Origin: Dryocola sp051297175
Lineage (GTDB): Bacteria > Pseudomonadota > Gammaproteobacteria > Enterobacterales > Enterobacteriaceae
Direction of reading: 5' to 3'
Assembly (NCBI RefSeq): GCF_051297175.1
Contig: NZ_JBINNY010000001.1
Span: forward strand, 2,976,001-3,040,000
Length of the DNA stretch: 64,000 nucleotides
A model generated the notes under the pieces. The model did no database searches. It was given only the letters and a program-made list of their open reading frames with translations, and was not told the DNA's origin. The translations under genes and the position numbers were made by a program. Below, piece by piece: positions 57,500 to 64,000 of this stretch; within the stretch, counting starts at the first letter, position 1, and each line of letters starts with the position of its first letter.

Positions 57500-59689
57500 A
57501 TGTCTTTATCCATTCATTCCAGGGATGGGCAGCGTTCTGTTGCCACCGCGCCTTCGCTGCTGGCCGTTTGTATTGCTTTTGCGCTGACGCCCGCCGCGTT
57601 TGCCGCAAATACCGGTGCCGAAGATACTCTGGTGGTCGAGGGGACAAGCGCTGATGCTGCCGCTAATACGGACGCAGAGGACTACAGCGTCAAGGCTACC
57701 GCCGCCGGCACCAAAATGACGCTGGTGCCCCGCGACATTCCCCAGTCGGTTAGCATCGTTAGCGAACAGCGCATGAAGGATCAAAAGCTGGAGTCGCTGG
57801 GCGACGTGCTGCGCAATACCACAGGAATTAGCGAAAGCTTTGCCGACTCCGACCGCGCAACCTATTACGCTCGCGGTTTTGCCATCGATAACTACATGGT
57901 CGACGGTATTCCGACAATCTTTGAGCCGCGCTGGAACCTGGGCGACGCGCTTTCCGATACGGCGATCTTCGAACGCATTGAGGTGGTACGCGGGGCGAAT
58001 GGCCTGACAACCGGCTCAGGCAACCCGTCGGCCGCTATCAATATGATTCGTAAACATGCTGACAGCCGCGAGTTCACGACGAACGTTTCCGCCGAATATG
58101 GCAGTTGGAACAAACAGCGCTACGTGGCCGATATGTCCGCGCCGCTTATCGACTCCGGTAAAATTCGCGGCCGCATGGTGGCAGGCTACCAGGATAACGA
58201 TAGCTGGCTTGACCGTTACAACCAGAAGAAGAAGTTTTTCTACGGCGTGGTGGACGTTGATTTAACCGACGCCACCAGCTTCTCCGTCGGCTATGACTAC
58301 CAGCAAACCAACGTCAACGCGCCGACCTGGGGCGGCATTCCGCGCTGGTACACCGACGGCAGCAAAACCAGCCCTGACCGCAGCTACAGCACCGCGCCGG
58401 ACTGGTCCTACAACGACAAAGAATCGCAGCGCACCTTTATGACGCTGAAGCAGCAGCTCAGCAACGACTGGCAGCTCACCGTGAACGGCACTCATACCGA
58501 GATGACGCTCGACAGCAAGCAGCTTTACCTGGACGGGCTGGTCGATAAATCCACCGGCCTGCTGGTTAGCCCGTACGGGCCGTCCTATCCGTACGTAGGC
58601 GGCACCGGATACAACACCGGCAAGCGTAAAGTCGATGCGATTGATACCTTCGCCAACGGCTCCTACGAACTGTTTGGACGCCAGCATGAGCTGATGGTCG
58701 GCGCGAGCTACAGCCGCCAGAACAATACCTATTTCAGCTCATGGGCGAATATCGGCGATACGGAGCTGGGCAACTATAATGATTTCAACGGTAACTTCCC
58801 GGAAACCGACTGGTCGCCGCTGACGCTTGCGCAGAATGACACCATTCATCAGAAATCAGCCTACCTGGCGACCCGCATTTCGCTTGCCGACCCGCTGCAC
58901 GTCATTCTCGGCGCACGCTATACCAAGTACAACCTCGATACGCTGAACCAGCAGCTTGAGAAGAACAATACTTCCCCGTATGCGGGCGTGGTGTTCGATA
59001 TCAACGATACCTGGTCGACCTATGCGAGCTACACCTCCATCTTCAAACCGCAGACCGAGCGTGATACCCAGCAGAAATATCTGTCTCCCATCACCGGGAA
59101 TAACTACGAAGCGGGCCTGAAAGCGGACTGGCTGAACGGACGTCTGACGACCTCGATGGCCGTTTTCCGCATCGAGCAGGATCATCTTGCGCAGGCGACC
59201 GGCGGCGTAATTCCAGGTACCAGCGGTGAATCGGCCTATAAAGAAGTGAACGGCACGACGAGCAAGGGCGTTGAGTTTGAAATCAACGGCGCGCTGACCG
59301 ATAACTGGCAGATGACCTTCGGCGCGACGCGCTATGTTGCTGAAGACGGCGAAGGCGACGCGGTTAACCCAAACCTGCCGCGTACCAGCGTCAAGCTGTT
59401 CACCAGCTACCGTCTACCGATGCTGCAGGCGCTGGCCGTCGGTGGTGGCGTGAACTGGCAGAACCACGTCTGGTCTGACGTTGCAGTGCCAAGCGGCACC
59501 TACCGTTCCGAACAGGGCAGCTATGCGCTGGTCGATCTGTTTGCCCGTTACAACGTGACGAAGGCGTTCTCGGTGCAGGCTAACGTCGACAACCTGTTTG
59601 ATAAGTCCTACGACACCAACGTTGATAGCCGCGGTATCGTCTACGGCGCGCCGCGTAACTTCTCCGTCAGCGCGAATTACAGCTTCTAA
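57500..59689 (+). CDS. fhuE: TonB-dependent ferric coprogen/rhodotorulic acid receptor FhuE
   Basis: FhuE is an outer-membrane receptor for ferric coprogen and related fungal hydroxamate siderophores. The second of two adjacent ATGs (57500) gives 729 residues, the E. coli length, and better spacing to AAAGGG; 57497 adds one. A signal peptide ends at AAFA. The TonB box is DTLVVEG. The plug domain follows (RDIPQSVSIVSEQRM and RGFAIDNYMVDGIPT), then the 22-strand barrel ending in SANYSF. Loops are more divergent than the rest. Confidence 0.96.
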   Translation: MSLSIHSRDGQRSVATAPSLLAVCIAFALTPAAFAANTGAEDTLVVEGTSADAAANTDAEDYSVKATAAGTKMTLVPRDIPQSVSIVSEQRMKDQKLESLGDVLRNTTGISESFADSDRATYYARGFAIDNYMVDGIPTIFEPRWNLGDALSDTAIFERIEVVRGANGLTTGSGNPSAAINMIRKHADSREFTTNVSAEYGSWNKQRYVADMSAPLIDSGKIRGRMVAGYQDNDSWLDRYNQKKKFFYGVVDVDLTDATSFSVGYDYQQTNVNAPTWGGIPRWYTDGSKTSPDRSYSTAPDWSYNDKESQRTFMTLKQQLSNDWQLTVNGTHTEMTLDSKQLYLDGLVDKSTGLLVSPYGPSYPYVGGTGYNTGKRKVDAIDTFANGSYELFGRQHELMVGASYSRQNNTYFSSWANIGDTELGNYNDFNGNFPETDWSPLTLAQNDTIHQKSAYLATRISLADPLHVILGARYTKYNLDTLNQQLEKNNTSPYAGVVFDINDTWSTYASYTSIFKPQTERDTQQKYLSPITGNNYEAGLKADWLNGRLTTSMAVFRIEQDHLAQATGGVIPGTSGESAYKEVNGTTSKGVEFEINGALTDNWQMTFGATRYVAEDGEGDAVNPNLPRTSVKLFTSYRLPMLQALAVGGGVNWQNHVWSDVAVPSGTYRSEQGSYALVDLFARYNVTKAFSVQANVDNLFDKSYDTNVDSRGIVYGAPRNFSVSANYSF

Positions 59690-59695
59690 ACCTTC

Positions 59696-59766
59696 GGTGG
59701 ATGGCGCTTGCTTATCCACCCTACGAATAGTTTTCGTAGCTCGGGTAAGCTATAGCGCCACCCGAC
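59696..59766. repeat. REP-like A-B pair between fhuE and ptsG
   Basis: One A unit (GGTGGATGGCGCTTGC then TTATCCACC, 59696-59720) is followed by one B unit (CGTAGCTCGGGTAAGCTATA then GCGCCACCCGAC, about 59735-59766). Order and spacing match the array between roxA and pepT, and the site again lies between convergent genes. Confidence 0.8.
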
Positions 59767-59784
59767 AAAACGTATCCTCTTAAC

Positions 59785-59813
59785 GTAAAAAAGGGAGGCC
59801 ATTGGCCTCCCTT
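59785..59813 (-). terminator. Intrinsic terminator of ptsG
   Basis: On the minus strand AAGGGAGGCC, loop AAT and GGCCTCCCTT form a perfect 10-bp stem followed by TTTT, 20 bases past the ptsG stop. Confidence 0.92.
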
Positions 59814-59832
59814 AGTCTCCCCAAATCACTGC

Positions 59833-61266
59833 TTAGCTGTTACGGATCCACTCATCCATTTCAGTTTTCAGGTTATCGGACTTAGTCCCGAAGATAGCCT
59901 GAACGCCTGAACCAGCCACAACCACACCTGCCGCACCCAGTTTCTTCAGGCCAGCCTGGTCGACTTTAGATACGTCGGCCACGCTAACACGCAGACGGGT
60001 AATACATGCGTCGAGGTTAGTGATGTTTTCTTTACCGCCGAAGGCGCTAACCAGAGCCGGTGCCATTTCGCTTGTAGAAGTAGCGGTGGACTCGGAGGTT
60101 GCATCTTCACGACCTGGGGTTTTCAGGTCCAGCGCTTTGATCAGCACGCGGAACACGGTGTAGTAGATAGCCGCGTAGCACAGACCAACGATTGGGAACA
60201 GCCACAGCTTGCTGCTGTTACCGCTCAGCACGATGAAGTCAATCAGACCGTGTGAGAAGGAAGTACCGTCACGCATACCCAGCAGGATACAGATCGGGAA
60301 CGCCAGGCCTGCCAGCACCGCGTGGATGATGTACAGGATTGGTGCCACGAACATGAAGGAGAATTCGATTGGCTCGGTGATACCGGTCAGGAATGAAGTC
60401 AGCGCAGCAGAGATCATGATGCCGCCAACTTTTGCACGATTCTCAGGTTTCGCTGAGTGCCAGATTGCGATAGCCGCAGCAGGCAGACCGTACATTTTGA
60501 ACAGGAAGCCACCGGACAGTTTGCCCGCAGTTGGGTCGCCTGCCATGTAACGAGGGATGTCACCGTGGAACACCTGACCCGCAGCGTTGGTGTATTCACC
60601 AATCTGCATCTGGAATGGAACGTTCCAGATGTGGTGCAGACCGAACGGCACCAGGCAGCGTTCTACGAAGCCGTAGATACCGAATGCCACAACCGGGTTC
60701 TGGTAAGCAGCCCACTGAGAGAAGGTCTGGATAGCGGTACCGATTGGTGGCCAGATGAAGGACAGCACAACGCCCATGAAGATCGCAGCCAGACCAGAGA
60801 TGATCGGTACGAAACGTTTACCGGCGAAGAAGCCCAGATACTCAGGCAGCTTGATACGGTAGAAACGGTTGAACATGTAGGCTGCAATAGCACCAGAGAT
60901 AATACCGCCCAGAACACCCGTATCGGCGAGGTGTTTGGCAGCAATTTCTTCAGCAGGCAGATGCAGAACCAGCGGTGCAACCACAGCCATGGTTTTCACC
61001 ATGATGCCGTAAGCAACCACAGCGGCCAGCGCGGAAACGCCATCGTTGTTGGTGAAGCCCAGCGCGACACCGATTGCGAAGATCAGCGGCATGTTGGCGA
61101 AAACTGAACCGCCCGCTTCCGCCATAACATGAGAAACCACGGCTGGCAGCCAGCTGAAGTTTGCAGAACCGACGCCCAGCAGGATACCTGCGATAGGCAG
61201 TACGGATACTGGCAACATCAGCGATTTACCTACCTTTTGCAGGTTAGCAAATGCATTCTTAAACAT
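59833..61266 (-). CDS. ptsG: Glucose-specific PTS enzyme IICB (PtsG)
   Basis: PtsG imports and phosphorylates glucose. The 477 residues equal the E. coli length. The IIC membrane domain covers about residues 1-380, with GITEPIEFSFMFVAP near the substrate site, and the IIB domain carries the phosphorylated Cys421 in NLDACITRLRVSV. A short linker rich in Thr/Ser separates them. The leader keeps the SgrS pairing region, and a CRP-like site lies upstream. Confidence 0.98.
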   Translation of the reverse strand: MFKNAFANLQKVGKSLMLPVSVLPIAGILLGVGSANFSWLPAVVSHVMAEAGGSVFANMPLIFAIGVALGFTNNDGVSALAAVVAYGIMVKTMAVVAPLVLHLPAEEIAAKHLADTGVLGGIISGAIAAYMFNRFYRIKLPEYLGFFAGKRFVPIISGLAAIFMGVVLSFIWPPIGTAIQTFSQWAAYQNPVVAFGIYGFVERCLVPFGLHHIWNVPFQMQIGEYTNAAGQVFHGDIPRYMAGDPTAGKLSGGFLFKMYGLPAAAIAIWHSAKPENRAKVGGIMISAALTSFLTGITEPIEFSFMFVAPILYIIHAVLAGLAFPICILLGMRDGTSFSHGLIDFIVLSGNSSKLWLFPIVGLCYAAIYYTVFRVLIKALDLKTPGREDATSESTATSTSEMAPALVSAFGGKENITNLDACITRLRVSVADVSKVDQAGLKKLGAAGVVVAGSGVQAIFGTKSDNLKTEMDEWIRNS

Positions 61267-61272
61267 AATTGA

Positions 61273-61295
61273 GAGTGCTCCTGAGTATTTGTGCT
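61273..61295 (-). promoter_or_regulatory. SgrS small-RNA target in the ptsG leader
   Basis: The leader reads ATACTCAGGAGCACTCTCAA just before the ptsG ATG on the minus strand and includes the AGGAG ribosome binding site. This matches the E. coli region that pairs with SgrS during glucose-phosphate stress, which blocks translation and triggers mRNA decay. The sgrS gene itself is not in the window. Confidence 0.75.
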
Positions 61296-61403
61296 TTTTT
61301 TACGCATTATGCGCATCGGATCGGGGGGAGAACCGGTCCATAAACAGGGCATCTAAGTGCCCTTTATTTATTACGCAGAGTAAAATAAATAGAAAAAACT
61401 TTG

Positions 61404-61419
61404 TTTGACGCCTATCACG
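61404..61419 (-). promoter_or_regulatory. Candidate CRP site upstream of ptsG
   Basis: On the minus strand CGTGA-TAGGCG-TCAAA matches the CRP half sites TGTGA-N6-TCACA at 8 of 10 positions. It lies about 140 bases upstream of the start codon. ptsG is CRP-activated and Mlc-repressed in E. coli; the Mlc site was not identified here. Confidence 0.5.
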
Positions 61420-61492
61420 TTTCTCGGATAGATGACGCAAAAGCTTTCATTAATTTACATAACTCATGTCCAATTGTTTCAAAAAGGTCATA

Positions 61493-61514
61493 CTCCGCCC
61501 TTTTTGTGGCGGAG
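61493..61514 (-). terminator. Possible terminator of ycfH
   Basis: CTCCGCC (61493-61499) and GGCGGAG (61508-61514) form a 7-bp stem downstream of ycfH on the minus strand. TATGACCTTTTTG follows, so the T-run is displaced and termination may be weak. Confidence 0.4.
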
Positions 61515-61566
61515 CACTTTACTCGCTTCCATGATTAATTACGAGCTTTAAAATAAGTGATGGTTA

Positions 61567-62361
61567 TCAGGAAGATTGCAGGCGCGAGGGTGAAATATGG
61601 AACAGCTCGGCGAAGTTTTTAGTGGTCACAGCCGCCAGCTCTTCCACGGAAACGCGCTTCAAAACCGCCATGTATTCTGCAACATCTCGTGTCATGGCCG
61701 GCTGGTTTTCTTTACCGCGATGCGGCACCGGAGCCAGATACGGCGAGTCGGTCTCAACCAGTATTCTATCCAGCGGAACAAACCGCGCGGCGTCACGCAG
61801 CTGGTCGGCATTGCGGAAAGTCACAATCCCGGAAAACGAAATATAGAAGCCCATATCAAGCAGCTTTCCCGCTGTTTCCCGATCTTCTGTAAAACAGTGT
61901 AGTACCCCACCGCAGTCTGTCACTTTCTCTTCGTTGAGAATCGCCAGCGTGTCGGCGCGCGCATCGCGGGTATGCACGATAACAGGCTTGTTAAGCTCGC
62001 GCCCAATGCGGATGTGATTGCGGAATGACTCCTGCTGGCGCGGCTTGGTTTCGGGCGTGTAAAAATAGTCGAGGCCCGTTTCACCCATCGCAACTACACC
62101 CGGCTCTGCGGCGAGGCGGCGAAGTTCTTCGACATCGTATTCTTCATCCTGATTGAGCGGATGCACGCCGCAGGAGAACGCAACGTTTTGTCGTTCGCCT
62201 ACCAGCTCGCGCATGCCGCGATAGCCCACAAGCGTGGTCGCGACGGCGAGGCAGAATTTCACATCTCTCGCGGCGGCTTTTTCCAGTACGTCATCGACGT
62301 TTTTATGCAGGGATTGATAATCCAGGCCATCAAGATGGCAGTGTGAGTCGACCAGAAACAT
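61567..62361 (-). CDS. ycfH: TatD-family metal-dependent hydrolase YcfH
   Basis: YcfH is a TatD-family metallohydrolase, probably a deoxyribonuclease. The ATG at 62361 gives 264 residues (E. coli 265); 13 upstream residues in the same frame are unlikely. Metal-binding motifs are visible: VDSHCHLDGLD at the N-terminus, GETGLDY, VIVHTRDA, GVLHCFTED and VETDSPYLAP. It follows holB, as in E. coli. Confidence 0.95.
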   Translation of the reverse strand: MFLVDSHCHLDGLDYQSLHKNVDDVLEKAAARDVKFCLAVATTLVGYRGMRELVGERQNVAFSCGVHPLNQDEEYDVEELRRLAAEPGVVAMGETGLDYFYTPETKPRQQESFRNHIRIGRELNKPVIVHTRDARADTLAILNEEKVTDCGGVLHCFTEDRETAGKLLDMGFYISFSGIVTFRNADQLRDAARFVPLDRILVETDSPYLAPVPHRGKENQPAMTRDVAEYMAVLKRVSVEELAAVTTKNFAELFHISPSRLQSS

Positions 62362-62371
62362 ACAAACACTC

Positions 62372-63379
62372 TTAAAGATGTGGAGAAGGAAGGATAGCAC
62401 CCGGTTGCATAAGTCGCTCCCAGGTCAGCAGTTGTTCGGTAATCAGTAATTCTCGGTTGACGCCGACCACGCTCAGCAAGGATTCACGACAGGTGAACCA
62501 GCCCTGCAGGATAGCCTGCAATACGGCAGGCGCGGTGCTACCTGCAAGCGTTGCCACCAGCGGCTGCATATCGTCGTTAGCAAGCCACTGCCCTGCGCCC
62601 TGCTGCCATTTAAGCGCGTCCAGCAGCAGCGAGCTCAGCCAGTGAATGCGCTGCGCCGCGTCTTCATGGTTCAGCGAGGGCAATAACGCCAGCATGTCCT
62701 TTGAGGAACAGGCCTGAATGAGCTTTTCGCAAAGCGCCTGACGATGCTTCCAGTTTTCAGGCTGGAGCAACTCAAGCGCAGCGGCCGGTGCGCCGGAGCT
62801 TAAACGCAGCGCGGCTCGCAGCTGCGTGCCGTCGAGCGAGCTTTCCCTGGCAAGCCAGGCCAGGGCAAAGGTTTCATCCGGTGGGGTCAGGTGCCAGTAC
62901 AGACAGCGACTGCGCAACGTGGCAGGCAGGCGGGCCGGTTCACGGCAGCCAAGGAAGAACCAGGTATTTGCAGGCGGTTCTTCAAGCGTTTTAAGCAGGG
63001 CGTTGGCTGCGGCTTCGGTCAGCAGGCCCGCGTCGGTAAGCCACACGACCTTTGCGCCACCCTGCTGCGCATGGCCATAAAGCTTTTCGGTGATTTCGCG
63101 GATGCTGTCGATGCCCAGGCTGGTTTTGCCTTTTTCTGGGGCGATAACGTAGCTGTCCGGATGGGTATCGGCCTGCATCAGATGGCAGCTACGGCAGCGT
63201 CCGCAGCTTTTGTTACCTTCCGGATGCTGGCACATAATCCAGCGACGTAGCGCGTAAATCAGCGCGTCGTCACCCATGCCTGGCAGCGAGTGAAGAAGTA
63301 ACGCATGGTGCCCGCGCCCAGCCTGATACTGGCTGAGGATTTGCTCAAAAGGCCCGCGCAGCCATGGATACCATTTCAT
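62372..63379 (-). CDS. holB: DNA polymerase III subunit delta prime
   Basis: HolB is the delta-prime stator of the clamp loader. The 335 residues compare with 334 in E. coli. The N-terminal AAA+ module has a degenerate P-loop (LLHSLPGMGDDALIYALR) as in the family, then a four-cysteine zinc module (SCGRCRSCHLM) and the SRC-like motif in LRSRCLYWHL. The start overlaps the tmk stop by one base. Confidence 0.96.
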   Translation of the reverse strand: MKWYPWLRGPFEQILSQYQAGRGHHALLLHSLPGMGDDALIYALRRWIMCQHPEGNKSCGRCRSCHLMQADTHPDSYVIAPEKGKTSLGIDSIREITEKLYGHAQQGGAKVVWLTDAGLLTEAAANALLKTLEEPPANTWFFLGCREPARLPATLRSRCLYWHLTPPDETFALAWLARESSLDGTQLRAALRLSSGAPAAALELLQPENWKHRQALCEKLIQACSSKDMLALLPSLNHEDAAQRIHWLSSLLLDALKWQQGAGQWLANDDMQPLVATLAGSTAPAVLQAILQGWFTCRESLLSVVGVNRELLITEQLLTWERLMQPGAILPSPHL

Positions 63380-64000
63380 CAGACCAGCCCCTTAGCCCAG
63401 TCAATTACTGCGCCGCGCACGGCCACGGAAACATCGTCCAGCGGCTGGGTCGCATCGATTGTTCTGATGCGGCTATCTTCGGCGGCAAGCTCAAGGTAAC
63501 GCGCACGTGTGCGGTTGAAGAAGTCGATAGATTCCTGCTCAATGCGGTCCAGCTCGCCGCGCGCGCGGGCGCGCGTCAGCCCAACTTCCGGCGTGACGTC
63601 CAGGTATATTGTCAAATCGGGGTAGAAATCCCCCAGCACGGTATTGCGCAGCGCCATCAGCAGATTTTGATCGATGCGGCGTCCGCCGCCCTGATAGGCC
63701 TGCGTCGAAAGATCGTGGCGATCGCCAATTACCCAGGCTCCGCGAGCCAGGGCCGGTTTGATAACCGTCTCCACAAGCTGGACGCGCGCGGCGTAAAACA
63801 TCAGCACTTCGGCTTTATCGGTCACAACTTCGTCACCGATGCCTTTGTTGTTCAGCGTAAGCTCGCGCAGTCTTTCTGCCAGCGGCGTGCCGCCCGGCTC
63901 GCGGGTAAAGACCAGGTCGGTCACCCCGAGCTCTTTGAGCGTGGCGACAACAACGTTATGGGCGTTTGTTTTCCCTGCGCCTTCGAGCCCCTCGATGACG
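63379..64000 (-). CDS. tmk: Thymidylate kinase, most of the gene (first residues outside window)
   Basis: Tmk phosphorylates dTMP to dTDP. The frame is open to the window edge and adds about 25 residues before an internal GTG, reaching the P-loop GLEGAGKT; only about six N-terminal residues are missing by comparison with E. coli. The DRX-type motif is ERPG-like REPGGTPLAERLR, with WVIGDRHDLSTQAYQGGG and the LID region RARARGELDRIEQES. After the P-loop Lys-Thr the next residue is Asn instead of the Thr of E. coli. Confidence 0.96.
   Translation of the reverse strand, partial: VIEGLEGAGKTNAHNVVVATLKELGVTDLVFTREPGGTPLAERLRELTLNNKGIGDEVVTDKAEVLMFYAARVQLVETVIKPALARGAWVIGDRHDLSTQAYQGGGRRIDQNLLMALRNTVLGDFYPDLTIYLDVTPEVGLTRARARGELDRIEQESIDFFNRTRARYLELAAEDSRIRTIDATQPLDDVSVAVRGAVIDWAKGLV

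Overview
The window is chromosomal DNA from a member of the Enterobacteriaceae, related to Escherichia, Salmonella and Enterobacter. The evidence is gene order. Its flanks follow the E. coli K-12 order purB-phoP-phoQ-roxA-pepT-potABCD, then cobB-nagK-lolEDC-ycfT-mfd-ldtC-bhsA-comR-ycfJ-ndh-ycfP-nagZ-thiK-lpoB-ycfL-hinT-fhuE-ptsG-ycfH-holB-tmk, and most products match their E. coli counterparts in length to within a few residues. The genus cannot be fixed from this sequence alone. The first (purB) and last (tmk) genes are cut by the window edges.

Left flank (1-9.8 kb): purine synthesis (purB), the Mg2+/antimicrobial-peptide sensing system phoPQ with a well-preserved PhoP box, the ribosomal oxygenase roxA, the tripeptidase pepT on the opposite strand, and the potABCD spermidine/putrescine importer, which ends in a strong terminator.

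Centre (9.8-36.3 kb): a type III secretion system (T3SS) of the SPI-1 (Inv-Mxi-Spa) class lies between potD and cobB, where E. coli K-12 carries only ymfA-ycfZ. It has one long collinear series: invF-invG-invE-invA-invB-invC-invI-invJ-spaO-spaP-spaQ-spaR-spaS-sicA-sipB-sipC-sipD, then prgH-prgI-prgJ-prgK-orgA-orgB. A divergent short InvH-like pilotin gene sits between sipD and prgH. A hilA homologue lies tail-to-tail with orgB at the right end. Export gate, ATPase complex, basal-body rings, needle, inner rod, gatekeeper, needle-length ruler, tip, translocon, class IB and class II chaperones and two regulators are all present and look intact. The usual SPI-1 effectors (sipA, sptP), iacP, iagB, orgC, hilC and hilD are absent from the window. 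At the left edge, between potD and invF, a self-contained 872-residue gene encodes a protein I cannot assign. It alternates helical blocks with glycine-rich beta-strand blocks and is the best local candidate for a secreted effector. No integrase, transposase or tRNA gene marks the island, and its base composition looks like the backbone by eye.

Right flank (36.3-64 kb): cobB and nagK follow the lolCDE lipoprotein-release operon on the minus strand. Next come ycfT, a periplasmic GDPD-like protein with altered active-site positions, mfd, the L,D-transpeptidase ldtC, the divergent bhsA/comR pair, an extra Gfo/Idh/MocA oxidoreductase, ycfJ, ndh with an FNR site, the hinT-ycfL-lpoB-thiK-nagZ-ycfP cluster, the siderophore receptor fhuE, ptsG with its conserved SgrS target, and ycfH-holB-tmk. 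REP-like palindromes of two types occur at several intergenic sites in these flanks. I saw no rRNA or tRNA genes, CRISPR array, IS element or replication origin.
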